In this document: positions 55,870 to 64,000 of the stretch, in pieces
Numbering within the stretch: the stretch's first letter is position 1
Layout: every line of letters begins with the position of its first letter
DNA from: JBOFBH01 sp051657715
GTDB taxonomy: Bacteria > Actinomycetota > Actinomycetes > Actinomycetales > Angustibacteraceae
Direction of reading: 5' to 3'
DNA: 64,000 bases
Assembly (NCBI GenBank): GCA_051657715.1
Contig: JBOFLF010000067.1
Location: 1-64,000, forward strand
The notes under the pieces: generated by a model
What the model was told of the DNA's origin: nothing
What the model saw: the letters and a program-made list of their open reading frames with translations, nothing else
Databases searched by the model: none
Position numbers and translations under genes: made by a program

Positions 55870-57171
55870 GTGCTTACCGCGTTCGCCCGGGCCTTCCGGA
55901 CGCCCGACCTGCGTAGGAAGCTGCTGTTCACGGTCGCCATCTTGGCGTTGTTCCGGCTTGGCTCCCTGGTCCCAACCCCGGGAATCTCCTACACCGCGGT
56001 CCAAGAGTGCATCGAGACAACCCAAGACAACTCGCTGATAGGTCTGGTCAACCTGTTCAGCGGCGGCGCGCTGCTTCAGTTGGCGGTGTTCGCCCTCGGC
56101 ATCATGCCGTACATCACCGCCAGCATTATCGTGCAGTTGCTCACGGTGGTGATCCCTCGGTTCGAGACGCTGAAGAAAGAGGGCCAGGCAGGTACTGCAA
56201 AGCTCACCCAGTACACCCGCTACCTCACGATCGGTCTGGCCATCCTGCAGTCGGCCACGCTGGTGTCAGCGGCCAGAGCGACCCCGAGCCCGTTGTTCCC
56301 CGGGTGTGCCAGTGAGCTGGTCCCGAACGACTCCCTGCTGACGGTGCTCATCATGGTGGTCACCATGACAGCTGGGACCGGCCTGATCATGTGGATGGGT
56401 GAGCTGATCACCGACAAGGGCATCGGGAACGGCATGTCGTTGTTGATTTTTACCCAGATCGCAGCGACGTTCCCTTCGGCGCTGTGGGGGATTCGCACCT
56501 CGAGGGGGTGGGGGACATTCGTCATCGTGCTGCTCGTGGGATTCGTGTTGGTGGCCGCGGTGGTGTTCGTCGAGCAGTCCCAACGACGAGTTCCCGTGCA
56601 GTACGCGAAGCGGATGATCGGACGGCGTCAGTACGGCGGCACCAGCACGTACATCCCGATCAAGGTCAATCAGGCCGGCGTTATCCCGGTGATCTTCGCT
56701 TCCTCTTTGCTGTACCTGCCAGCGCTCATTGCCCAGTTCCAGCAGGGCAGCACCGCTGGCTGGGTGACGTGGATCAACCGGTATTTCGTCCAAGGTGATC
56801 ATCCCTACTACATGATCACGTACTTCATGCTGATCGTGTTCTTCACTTACTTCTATGTGGCGATCACCTTCAACCCGGATGAGATCGCCGACAACATGAA
56901 GAAGTACGGAGGTTTTATTCCGGGAATTCGGGCTGGACGTCCGACGGCCGAGTACCTCGACTACATCCTGACCCGGATCACCTTGCCCGGGGCTCTGTAT
57001 CTCGGTGTGCTGTCGATGATCCCGCTCATCGCATTGGCGACGATCGATGCCAACCAGAACTTCCCGTTCGGTGGCACCTCAATCCTGATCGTCGTCGGCG
57101 TTGGGTTGGAGACGGTCAAGCAGATCGAGTCCCAGCTTCAGCAGCGCCACTACGAAGGCTTCCTGCGCTGA
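55870..57171 (+). CDS. secY: preprotein translocase subunit SecY
   Basis: Protein-conducting channel of the Sec system, 433 residues, ten helices. GTG 55870 follows GGAGGAG and gives the usual start LTAFARAFRTPDLRRKLLFT; the frame is open further upstream without homology. PTPGISYTAV, MPYITASIIVQLL, GMSLLIFTQIAA, the loop RRVPVQYAKRM and NPDEIADNMKKYGGFIPGIRAGRPTAEYL are standard. Its last base overlaps the adk ATG. Confidence 0.96.
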   Translation: MLTAFARAFRTPDLRRKLLFTVAILALFRLGSLVPTPGISYTAVQECIETTQDNSLIGLVNLFSGGALLQLAVFALGIMPYITASIIVQLLTVVIPRFETLKKEGQAGTAKLTQYTRYLTIGLAILQSATLVSAARATPSPLFPGCASELVPNDSLLTVLIMVVTMTAGTGLIMWMGELITDKGIGNGMSLLIFTQIAATFPSALWGIRTSRGWGTFVIVLLVGFVLVAAVVFVEQSQRRVPVQYAKRMIGRRQYGGTSTYIPIKVNQAGVIPVIFASSLLYLPALIAQFQQGSTAGWVTWINRYFVQGDHPYYMITYFMLIVFFTYFYVAITFNPDEIADNMKKYGGFIPGIRAGRPTAEYLDYILTRITLPGALYLGVLSMIPLIALATIDANQNFPFGGTSILIVVGVGLETVKQIESQLQQRHYEGFLR

Positions 57172-57779
57172 TGCGCATCCTCATGGTGGGGCCGCCAGGG
57201 GCGGGTAAAGGAACCCAGGCTGCCCGGCTGGCCAAGCACTACGGCATCCCAGCTGTGTCTACCGGCGATCTTTTCCGGGACCACATCTCACGAGGTACAC
57301 AGCTCGGAGAGCGGGTCAAACACGTCCTCGACACCGGTGGGTATGTCTCGGACGACGTCACCAACGCGATGGTCCGCGAGCGGTTGGCTGCAGCTGACGC
57401 GCAGACCGGGTTCCTGCTCGACGGCTACCCCCGGACTCTGGCTCAGGTCGAGGAGCTGGACCGGATGCTGGCTGCAGATCATGCGGCGCTGGACGTCGTG
57501 GTGGAGCTGGTGGTGGACCCGGATGAGATCGTTGCTCGGCTGGTTCGGCGGGCGAGCACTGACGGCCGGAGCGACGACGACGAAGACGTGGCTCGACACC
57601 GCCAGCAGCTCTATCGCGACGAGACCGCGCCGCTCATCGATCTCTATCACCAGCGTGGTCTCGTGGTGGCCGTGGACGGGCTTGGTGAGGTAGACGAGGT
57701 CACCGCTCGTCTGGTCGCCGCGATCGAGGTTGCCGTCGACCCGGTGGGTGGCGCTGCTCACGCGCCCAGCGGCTCCTGA
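57171..57779 (+). CDS. adk: adenylate kinase
   Basis: Interconverts AMP plus ATP and two ADP, 202 residues. P-loop GPPGAGKGT at 7-15, AMP-site STGDLFRDHI, GFLLDGYPRT, and a short LID region (RRASTDGRSDDDEDVARHRQQLY) without zinc cysteines, the short bacterial form. Coupled to secY by a one-base overlap; map starts 14 bases later. Confidence 0.96.
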   Translation: MRILMVGPPGAGKGTQAARLAKHYGIPAVSTGDLFRDHISRGTQLGERVKHVLDTGGYVSDDVTNAMVRERLAAADAQTGFLLDGYPRTLAQVEELDRMLAADHAALDVVVELVVDPDEIVARLVRRASTDGRSDDDEDVARHRQQLYRDETAPLIDLYHQRGLVVAVDGLGEVDEVTARLVAAIEVAVDPVGGAAHAPSGS

Positions 57780-57793
57780 GCGCTGAGGTCGTC

Positions 57794-58654
57794 GTGTTTC
57801 ACCGGGACCATATCGAGTACAAGACGGCCGAGCAGGTGCAGGTGATGCGCCGGGCCGGGGTGGTGGTGGCAGATGCCCTTGCTGTCGTGCGTGATCAGGC
57901 TCGACCTGGGGTAACGACCGCAGAGTTGGACGAGGCCGCCGAGCGGTCGATCCGCGAGGCTGGTGCCGTCCCGTCCTTCCTCGGCTACGGGGATCCGCCG
58001 TTCACCGGTTCGGTGTGTCTGTCGGTCAACGATGAAGTGGTGCACGGGCTCCCGGGCAGCCGTGTGCTCGCTGAAGGCGACCTGGTGTCGGTGGACTGCG
58101 GCGCCATCGTCGATGGGTGGCACGGGGACGCCGCCTTCTCGATGGTGGTCGGCAGCGCTGACGCGGCGGATCCGGCTGACCTGGCGCTCGTGAGGGCGAC
58201 GGAGGATGCGTTGTGGCAAGGGATCGCGGCGTTGGCGGTGGGTGAACGTCTACACGCGATCGGTAGCGCGGTGCAGGAGCACGTGGAGTCGGTCGCTCGG
58301 GACGGCGGACCGGTCTACGGGATCGTCGAGGAGTACGTCGGGCATGGCATCGGCACCCAGATGCACCAGGAGCCACAGGTACCGAACCACCGCGTCCGCG
58401 ACCGTGGCCCACGGGTGCGTGCCGGCCTGGTGGTCGCAGTCGAGCCGATGCTGACTCGCGGCACACCGGCCACCCGGGTACTCGACGACGAGTGGACGGT
58501 GGTGACCGCTGACGGTTCCCGCGCTGCGCATGCCGAGCACACGGTCGCCGTCACCGACCGGGGCTTGTGGGTGCTCACAGCGGCGGACGGTGGGCGAGCG
58601 CGATTGGCGGAACTGGGCGTTCCCTGCGTGGCTCAGCCTGACCACATGTCATGA
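57794..58654 (+). CDS. map: type I methionine aminopeptidase
   Basis: Removes the initiator Met from nascent proteins; dinuclear metal enzyme, 286 residues from GTG 57794. H84 (NDEVVHGLPG), D101 (SVDCGA), D112 (WHGDAAFS), the His in GHGIGTQMHQEP, and Glu residues in VVAVEPM and HAEHTVAV complete the metal site. Its place after adk is conserved in actinobacteria. A 212-base gap with a promoter precedes infA. Confidence 0.95.
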   Translation: MFHRDHIEYKTAEQVQVMRRAGVVVADALAVVRDQARPGVTTAELDEAAERSIREAGAVPSFLGYGDPPFTGSVCLSVNDEVVHGLPGSRVLAEGDLVSVDCGAIVDGWHGDAAFSMVVGSADAADPADLALVRATEDALWQGIAALAVGERLHAIGSAVQEHVESVARDGGPVYGIVEEYVGHGIGTQMHQEPQVPNHRVRDRGPRVRAGLVVAVEPMLTRGTPATRVLDDEWTVVTADGSRAAHAEHTVAVTDRGLWVLTAADGGRARLAELGVPCVAQPDHMS

Positions 58655-58696
58655 GCTCAGATTGAGTGGCCGCGCTGGCCTGTCGGAGGGGTCAGT

Positions 58697-58726
58697 TTGG
58701 GTCATGACCGCACCCTGGCGTATCCT
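58697..58726 (+). promoter_or_regulatory. candidate promoter of infA-rpmJ and downstream genes
   Basis: TTGGGT and TATCCT separated by 18 bases, about 140 bases before infA and just after map. Confidence 0.5.
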
Positions 58727-58866
58727 GGAGCGTCGGTTCACGAACTTCGATCTTCTCCCCGCTCCGCGGCTGGTTCTGGCGGACGAAGATCTCGTCACTC
58801 GTGTGCTGCAGCAACCATCCTGTGGGCTGTCGCTTCAGCGCGGCCCGATGACGGAATGCGGAGGAC

Positions 58867-59088
58867 ATGGCGAAGAAGGACGGTGTCATCGAGATCGAAG
58901 GCACGGTCGTCGAGGCACTCCCGAACGCAATGTTCCGGGTCGAGCTGTCCAACGGCCACAAGGTGCTGGCACACATCTCCGGCAAGATGCGTCAGCACTA
59001 CATCCGAATCCTTCCTGAGGATCGGGTGGTCGTCGAGCTCAGCCCGTACGACCTCACAAAGGGCCGGATCGTCTTCCGGTACCGGTGA
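58867..59088 (+). CDS. infA: translation initiation factor IF-1
   Basis: OB-fold factor that blocks the A site during initiation, 73 residues. MAKKDGVIEIEGTVVEALPNAMFRVELSNGHKVLAHISGKMRQHYIRILPEDRVVVELSPYD is nearly invariant in the family. GGAGG lies 5 bases before the ATG. rpmJ begins 46 bases after the stop. Confidence 0.98.
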   Translation: MAKKDGVIEIEGTVVEALPNAMFRVELSNGHKVLAHISGKMRQHYIRILPEDRVVVELSPYDLTKGRIVFRYR

Positions 59089-59134
59089 GCGAGGATCCTC
59101 AGCCGAACCAACACCCACCCCGAGCGGACAGCGC

Positions 59135-59248
59135 ATGAAGGTCAAACCGAGCGTCAAGAAGATTTGCAACAAGTGCAAGGTGATCCGGCGACACGGCCGG
59201 ATCATGGTGATCTGCGAGAACCTGCGGCACAAGCAGCGTCAAGGCTGA
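59135..59248 (+). CDS. rpmJ: 50S ribosomal protein L36
   Basis: 37 residues: MKVKPSVKKICNKCKVIRRHG followed by RIMVICENLRHKQRQG. The zinc ligands C11, C14, C27 and H32 are intact, so this is the zinc form, unlike the L33 in this window. Located between infA and rpsM as usual. The 173 bases that follow hold no gene. Confidence 0.97.
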   Translation: MKVKPSVKKICNKCKVIRRHGRIMVICENLRHKQRQG

Positions 59249-59421
59249 CGCAGTTTCGCGACCTCACCAGGCCTGCACGGACATCACGACCAGCAACGCC
59301 CGACCCCCGGATCGCCTCAGCGGCGGTGCGGGACGCCACCCCCGGCAGCGGAGGCCGGGGACCTCGTCAGCGAGGACCGGCGTTGCACCAGACCTCCGCC
59401 GGCATAGGGCAGGAGCGCCGT

Positions 59422-59802
59422 ATGGCACGGTTAATCGGAGTCGACCTCCCGCGTGACAAGCGCGTCGAGGTGGCTCTCACCTCCATCTTTGGTGTGGGGC
59501 GCACGCGAGCGGGCCACACCCTGAGCACCACGGGCATCGACCCAGACACCCGCGTCCGGGATCTAACCGATGAGCAGCTGATCGCCCTGCGGGACCACCT
59601 CGAGGCGTCTTACAAGCTCGAGGGTGACCTGCGTCGGGAGGTGGCTGCCGACATCCGTCGCAAGGTGGAGATCGGTAGCTATGAAGGTCTACGGCATCGC
59701 CGCGGCTTGCCGGTGCGTGGCCAGCGCACCAAGACCAACGCACGTACCCGCAAGGGTCCCAAGCGGACCGTCGCCGGCAAGAAGAAGGCCGGGCGCAAGT
59801 AG
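59422..59802 (+). CDS. rpsM: 30S ribosomal protein S13
   Basis: Head protein bridging to the 50S subunit and contacting P-site tRNA, 126 residues from ATG 59422 with AGGAG upstream. MARLIGVDLPRDKRVEVALTSIFGVGRTRA and SYEGLRHRRGLPVRGQRTKTNARTRKGPKRTVAGKKKA are complete. The frame is open upstream but without homology. Confidence 0.97.
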   Translation: MARLIGVDLPRDKRVEVALTSIFGVGRTRAGHTLSTTGIDPDTRVRDLTDEQLIALRDHLEASYKLEGDLRREVAADIRRKVEIGSYEGLRHRRGLPVRGQRTKTNARTRKGPKRTVAGKKKAGRK

Positions 59803-59864
59803 GCCTACCCGAGGAAGCAGCCCGGACCCGACCGGCTCGACCCCGACCGAGGAGTTCATCGCAG

Positions 59865-60272
59865 ATGCCCCCCAAGGGACGCAGTGCCACCGGCGCGAAG
59901 AAGGTGCGCCGCAAGGAGAAGAAGAACGTCGCCCATGGGCACGCTCACATCAAAAGCACGTTCAACAACACCATCGTGTCGATCACGGACCCCACCGGTG
60001 CGGTGATCTCGTGGGCTTCAGCCGGGCAGGTGGGTTTCAAGGGATCACGCAAGTCGACGCCTTTCGCTGCTCAGATGGCCGCGGAGTCCGCTGCCCGCCG
60101 AGCCATGGAGCACGGCATGCGTAAGGTCGACGTCTTCGTCAAGGGTCCTGGATCGGGCCGCGAGACGGCGATTCGCTCACTCACCGCTACCGGCCTGGAG
60201 GTGGGGTCCATCCAGGACGTCACCCCAGTCCCGCACAACGGCGTCCGCCCACCTAAGCGTCGCCGCGTCTGA
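59865..60272 (+). CDS. rpsK: 30S ribosomal protein S11
   Basis: Platform protein near the E-site mRNA, 135 residues. KKNVAHGHAHIKSTFNNTIVSITDPTGAVISWASAGQVGFKGSRKSTPFAAQMAAE and the end DVTPVPHNGVRPPKRRRV are conserved. 62 bases after rpsM; 46 bases before rpsD. Confidence 0.97.
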   Translation: MPPKGRSATGAKKVRRKEKKNVAHGHAHIKSTFNNTIVSITDPTGAVISWASAGQVGFKGSRKSTPFAAQMAAESAARRAMEHGMRKVDVFVKGPGSGRETAIRSLTATGLEVGSIQDVTPVPHNGVRPPKRRRV

Positions 60273-60318
60273 CCGTTCCGACCACCGCACCAGCGCCTCA
60301 CCGAGGAGAACCAGCCAT

Positions 60319-60948
60319 ATGGCGCGTTACACCGGCGCGGACTGCAAGCGCTGCCGCCGCGAGAAGATGAAGTTGTTCCTGAAGGGTTCTAAGTGCGACG
60401 GGCCGAAGTGCCCGATCGAGATCCGGCCCTACCCACCTGGTATGCACGGTCGCGCGCGGAGCAAGGAGAGCGAATACCTGCTCCAGATGCGCGAGAAGCA
60501 GAAGGCGGCTCGGATGTACGGGGTGCTGGAACGGCAGTTCCGCACCTATTACGCCGAGGCGCACCGGGTATCCGGGAAGACCGGCGACAACCTGCTGCGG
60601 ATCTTGGAGTCGCGTCTGGACAACGTGGTCTTCCGGGCTGGCTTGGCGACGTCCCGAGACGCTGCCCGACAGCTGGTGCGGCACGGCCACTTCACGGTTA
60701 ACGGGGTGAAGGTCGATATCCCGTCCTACCGGGTGCGGGAGAAGGACATCGTCGAGGTGCGGGTCAAATCTCAGCAGCTGACGCCCTTCATCATCGCGCG
60801 GGAGACCGCGGGGGATCGCACCGTGCCCTCCTGGTTGCAGGTCGTGCCGGACGTTCAGCGCATCCTGGTGCACTCATTGCCGACCCGGCAGGTGATCGAC
60901 ACGCCGGTACAGGAACAGCTGATCGTCGAGTTCTACTCCAAGAGTTGA
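60319..60948 (+). CDS. rpsD: 30S ribosomal protein S4
   Basis: Primary 16S rRNA-binding protein, 209 residues. MARYTGADCKRCRREKMKLFLKG with a Cys-rich start (C9, C12, C26, C31 spaced as in zinc-binding S4), S4 domain RLDNVVFRAGLATSRDAARQLVRHGHFTVNG, and end VQEQLIVEFYSKS. The stop lies inside a 17-base tandem duplication. Confidence 0.96.
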   Translation: MARYTGADCKRCRREKMKLFLKGSKCDGPKCPIEIRPYPPGMHGRARSKESEYLLQMREKQKAARMYGVLERQFRTYYAEAHRVSGKTGDNLLRILESRLDNVVFRAGLATSRDAARQLVRHGHFTVNGVKVDIPSYRVREKDIVEVRVKSQQLTPFIIARETAGDRTVPSWLQVVPDVQRILVHSLPTRQVIDTPVQEQLIVEFYSKS

Positions 60949-60975
60949 TGACTGACCCGAGTTGATGACTGACCC
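60942..60975 (+). repeat. 17-base tandem duplication across the rpsD stop codon
   Basis: GAGTTGATGACTGACCC occurs twice without a spacer. The first copy contains the rpsD TGA stop; the second is in the rpsD-rpoA gap and duplicates the stop region. A recent slippage event is the simple reading. Confidence 0.85.
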
Positions 60976-61109
60976 GGCTGACCGATTTCTCCTGCCTGGC
61001 ATACCGAGCCCGGGCAGGTACGCCGGCCACCCAAGCCCGCGAGGGCTGGTTCGGCACGCATGACCGCGGGGTGCCATATAGCGGGCACCCGTGAGAGAGG
61101 AATGAAGAC

Positions 61110-62126
61110 GTGCTCATCGCACAGCGCCCCACCCTGACCGAAGAGTCCATCAGCGATGTGAGATCCAGGTTCGTCATCGAGCCGTTGGAGCCGGGTTTCG
61201 GCTACACCTTGGGCAACTCGGTCCGCCGCACGCTGCTGTCATCCATCCCGGGGGCATCGGTCACCAGCATCCGGATCGATGGCGTGCTCCACGAGTTCTC
61301 CACCATCCCCGGAGTTGCCGAGGACGTCACCGAACTGATCCTCAACGTCAAGTCGCTCGTGGTGTCCAGCGAACACGACGAGCCAGTGGTCATGTACCTG
61401 CGCAAGCAAGGACCAGGCACCGTGACCGCGGCAGACATCGCGCCGCCGGCCGGGGTGGAGATCCACAACCTGGACTTGCACTTCGCCACCTTGAACGCCA
61501 AGGGCAAGCTGGAGATGGAGCTGACGGTCGAGCGTGGTCGCGGCTACGTCTCCGCCCAGCAGAACAAGTCCGGGGACGCCGAGATCGGACGGGTCCCGGT
61601 GGACTCGATCTACTCGCCGGTGCTCAAGGTCACCTACAAGGTGGAGGCCACCCGGGTCGAGCAGCGCACCGACTTCGACCGTCTGGTGGTGGACGTCGAG
61701 ACGAAGGCCAGCATGAGCCCGCGGGACGCGATGGCCTCGGCGGGCAAGACCCTGGTCGAGCTGTTCGGTCTGGCCCGTGAGCTGAACGTGGAGGCCGAGG
61801 GCATCGACATGGGCCCGTCGCCGACCGACGCCGCACTGGCAGCGGACCTGGCGCTGCCGATCGAAGACCTCGATCTCACGGTGCGGTCGTACAACTGCCT
61901 GAAACGCGAAGGTATCCACACCGTCGGTGAACTGGTCGCGCGCAGCGAGGCCGACCTGCTGGACATCCGCAACTTCGGCGCCAAGTCCATCGACGAGGTC
62001 AAGGCGAAGCTTGTCGGGATGGGCCTGCAGCTCAAGGACAGCCCGCCCGGATTCGACCCGGCAGCCGCCGTTGAGGCATACGGTGCCGACGACGACGTCG
62101 CGTACGTCGAGGACGAGCAGTACTGA
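61110..62126 (+). CDS. rpoA: DNA-directed RNA polymerase subunit alpha
   Basis: Assembly and regulator-contact subunit, 338 residues from GTG 61110 with GAGAGGA upstream. N-terminal domain LEPGFGYTLGNSVRRTLLSSIPGASVTSIRIDGVLHEFSTIPGV; C-terminal domain with ALPIEDLDLTVRSYNCLKREGIHTVGEL and IRNFGAKSIDEVKAKLVGMG for UP-element binding. Acidic tail YGADDDVAYVEDEQY. Confidence 0.97.
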   Translation: MLIAQRPTLTEESISDVRSRFVIEPLEPGFGYTLGNSVRRTLLSSIPGASVTSIRIDGVLHEFSTIPGVAEDVTELILNVKSLVVSSEHDEPVVMYLRKQGPGTVTAADIAPPAGVEIHNLDLHFATLNAKGKLEMELTVERGRGYVSAQQNKSGDAEIGRVPVDSIYSPVLKVTYKVEATRVEQRTDFDRLVVDVETKASMSPRDAMASAGKTLVELFGLARELNVEAEGIDMGPSPTDAALAADLALPIEDLDLTVRSYNCLKREGIHTVGELVARSEADLLDIRNFGAKSIDEVKAKLVGMGLQLKDSPPGFDPAAAVEAYGADDDVAYVEDEQY

Positions 62127-62210
62127 CCACACCGTCCCACTCACCCGTCCTCACCGGCGTCGGTGCCTGTGGGCTTCGACAGGTGACCGACCGGCAGGAG
62201 ACCGATCACC

Positions 62211-62999
62211 ATGCCCACCCCCACGAAGGGTCCGCGCCTCGGCGGCGGGCCGGCGCACGAGCGGCTGATCCTGGCCAACTTGGCGCAAGCGCTCTTCGAG
62301 CACGACCGGATCACCACCACCCAGGCCAAGGCGAAGCGGCTGCGACCCCTCGCCGAGCGTTTGGTGACGTTCGCTAAGCGAGGCGACCTGGCGTCCCGAC
62401 GTCGGGTCCTTGCGGTCATCAGGGACAAGGGCGTGGTGCACCGGCTCTTCACTGAGGTCGCGCCGGACGTAGCCGAACGCCAGGGCGGGTACACGCGGAT
62501 CACCAAGGTGGAGGCGCGAAAGGGCGACAACGCGCCGATGGCCGTGATCGAACTCGTGCGGGAACCGCTGTCGGCAAAGAAGGCAACGGTGGCCGAGGCG
62601 GAGGCGGTCGCCAAGCGGGCGGCACGCAAGAGCAGTGGGAAGACGGCCGCGAAGAAGTCGGCGACCAAAGCCGAGGAGGCGCAGTCGGACAACGTCGCTT
62701 CGGCCACTGCTACCAGCGTCGACGCGCCATCCGGCGAGGGCTCGCACGGCCCGACGGACGACGGCTCAGCCCCGGAGGGTTTCACCATCAAGGGAAACCG
62801 GGACTCGATGCTTTACCACACGCCGCAGTCCCGGTTCTACAAGCAGACCAAGGCCGAGGTGTGGTTCACCTCCGCTGAGGCTGCCGAGGCTGCTGGTTTT
62901 TCCGCGCCGGGCGTGCAGCAGGCGGCGGAGGCGACCGCCGACGCGGGTCAAGACCAGGGTTCACCTGACGGCGACACGAACGAGGACGGCACCGCCTGA
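62211..62999 (+). CDS. rplQ: 50S ribosomal protein L17, long form with C-terminal sunset-type domain
   Basis: Exit-side 50S protein, 262 residues, about twice the usual L17. Residues 1-120 are the L17 core (PTPTKGPRLGGGPAHERLILANLAQALFEHDRI). Residues 121-188 are an Ala/Lys then Ser/Gly/Asp-rich linker. Residues 190-234 (EGFTIKGNRDSMLYHTPQSRF, YKQTKAEVWFTSAEAAEAAGF) match the short sunset-type module seen at the C-terminus of some actinobacterial L17 proteins. The final 28 residues are acidic. truA follows after 17 bases. Confidence 0.94.
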   Translation: MPTPTKGPRLGGGPAHERLILANLAQALFEHDRITTTQAKAKRLRPLAERLVTFAKRGDLASRRRVLAVIRDKGVVHRLFTEVAPDVAERQGGYTRITKVEARKGDNAPMAVIELVREPLSAKKATVAEAEAVAKRAARKSSGKTAAKKSATKAEEAQSDNVASATATSVDAPSGEGSHGPTDDGSAPEGFTIKGNRDSMLYHTPQSRFYKQTKAEVWFTSAEAAEAAGFSAPGVQQAAEATADAGQDQGSPDGDTNEDGTA

Positions 63000-63016
63000 G
63001 CGAACCGGAGGCCGTG

Positions 63017-63853
63017 ATGCTACGGATCCGGATCGACCTCGCGTACGACGGCGGGGGTTTCTCGGGGTGGGCCGTCCAGCCTGAGCGGCGCACCGTCGAG
63101 GGCGAGCTGGCCGGGGCGTTGACGTGTGTGCTGCGCAGCGCGGAACCGGTACGGCTGACGGTGGCCGGGCGAACCGATGCGGGAGTTCACGCCCGCGGGC
63201 AGGTGGTCCACCTCGACGTCGACACGGCATTGTGGAGTGCGTTGCCCGGCCGCTCAGGCAGGACACCTGAGCAGTCCGCCCAAGCGCGACTTGCCGGGGT
63301 CCTGCCCGAGGACGTGGTGGTCCGAGCCGTGCGAGTGGTACCGGCGGCGTTCGATGCCCGGTTCGCGGCCACCCACCGTCGGTACAGCTATCGCATCTGC
63401 GACCGACCAGAGGCGTTCGACCCGCGACGCCGACACGACACCGTGGTTGTCCGTCAGCAGCTGGACCTGGACCTCGCGGACGCCGCAGCCGGGCAGCTGG
63501 TCGGGCTGCATGATTTCGCCGCGTTCTGCCGGCGGCGGGACGGGGCCACGACAGTGCGCACCCTGCTGCAGTTCTCCTGGTTCCGGGACAGTGAGAACAC
63601 CGCGGTGGCGACGGTGGTCGCGGACGCGTTCTGCCACTCGATGGTGCGAGCGTTGATCGGAGCGATCGTTCCGGTCGCGCAGGGCCGCTGTCCGCCGGAT
63701 TGGCCACGGTCTGTGCTCGTCGGTGGGCGCCGTGACCCTCGAGTCGTGGTCATGCCGGCGCACGGGCTCTGCCTGGAAGAGGTGGGTTACCCGCCCGATG
63801 ACCAGCTGGCCACCCGGGTGGCGCAAGCGCGGGCCGTGCGCCGCCTGGAATAG
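63017..63853 (+). CDS. truA: tRNA pseudouridine(38-40) synthase
   Basis: Isomerises uridines 38-40 in the tRNA anticodon arm, 278 residues from ATG 63017 (GGAG at spacing 6). Catalytic Asp in AGRTDAGVHARGQVVH (about D55), RYSYRICD and the C-terminal domain DAFCHSMVRALIGAIVPVAQGR. Its location after rplQ is common in bacteria. Confidence 0.94.
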   Translation: MLRIRIDLAYDGGGFSGWAVQPERRTVEGELAGALTCVLRSAEPVRLTVAGRTDAGVHARGQVVHLDVDTALWSALPGRSGRTPEQSAQARLAGVLPEDVVVRAVRVVPAAFDARFAATHRRYSYRICDRPEAFDPRRRHDTVVVRQQLDLDLADAAAGQLVGLHDFAAFCRRRDGATTVRTLLQFSWFRDSENTAVATVVADAFCHSMVRALIGAIVPVAQGRCPPDWPRSVLVGGRRDPRVVVMPAHGLCLEEVGYPPDDQLATRVAQARAVRRLE

Positions 63854-63886
63854 AACCCGCGACCTGACGGGGCACACTGGCGTCCC

Positions 63887-64000
63887 ATGGGTCATGTCGA
63901 GGTCAACCAGGTCGGCTACCACCTCTCGGATGGCAGGCCGTTGCTGGACGAGGTGACCTTCCGGGTCGGCGACGGTGCCACCGTGGCACTTATCGGGCCT
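63887..64000 (+). CDS. ABC-type ATPase, N-terminal fragment (runs off window)
   Basis: 38 codons are visible: MGHVEVNQVGYHLSDGRPLLDEVTFRVGDGATVALIGP. The strand-turn pattern GRPLLDEVTFRVGDGATVALIGP is that leading into a Walker A motif of an ABC ATPase, most like the duplicated ABC-F family, which acts on ribosomes rather than in transport. The window ends before the P-loop lysine, so the subfamily is not certain. The gap to truA is 33 bases. Confidence 0.7.
   Translation, partial: MGHVEVNQVGYHLSDGRPLLDEVTFRVGDGATVALIGP

Overview
This window reads as chromosomal DNA of a high-GC Gram-positive bacterium (Actinomycetota). The evidence is a base composition near 70% GC, many GTG and TTG starts, leaderless-looking promoters, the gene order rpmG-hadA-hadB ... 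trnW-secE-nusG, and an rpoBC / str / S10-spc-alpha ribosomal supercluster whose proteins are most like actinobacterial ones. I cannot name the genus.

Left end (1-9.9 kb), accessory region, all on the minus strand. Its main gene encodes a secreted protein of about 2115 residues: signal peptide, DNRLRE-type domain, Ig-like and five fibronectin III repeats, two calcium-binding thrombospondin-3 blocks flanking a von Willebrand A domain, and a C-terminal nuclease-like tip with a PD...ExK signature. A translationally coupled gene directly downstream, running off the window edge, is the obvious candidate immunity gene. Upstream lies a three-gene polar amino-acid ABC importer (ATPase, permease, lipoprotein).

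10-20.3 kb: a tightly overlapping nuo cluster, A-(unknown coiled-coil gene)-B-C-H-I-J-K-L-M-N, lacking nuoD, nuoE, nuoF and nuoG. It would make a membrane arm with a partial peripheral arm of a complex-I-like enzyme. Low-complexity insertions and short tandem repeats occur in nuoC, nuoL and nuoM.

20.4-24.2 kb: mixed small genes: HtpX-like membrane protease, VapBC toxin-antitoxin pair, aldo/keto reductase, a 71-residue unknown protein and a 4'-phosphopantetheinyl transferase.

24.3-30.2 kb: tRNA-Thr, tRNA-Met, rpmG, the HadA/HadB dehydratase pair, murB, then on the other strand aspC, adenosine deaminase and a CbiX-like chelatase, followed by tRNA-Trp.

30.3-64 kb: core information-processing block on the plus strand: secE-nusG-rplA-rplJ-rplL-rpoB-rpoC, rpsL-rpsG-fusA-tuf, the S10/spc/alpha series from rpsJ to rplQ with secY, adk, map and infA embedded, then truA and the start of an ABC ATPase gene. 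rplK (L11), expected between nusG and rplA, is absent, although a hairpin resembling the L1-binding operator remains there. Promoters, an L10 leader, a strong tuf terminator and a 26-base hairpin element duplicated upstream of rpsL and rpsJ can be read directly.
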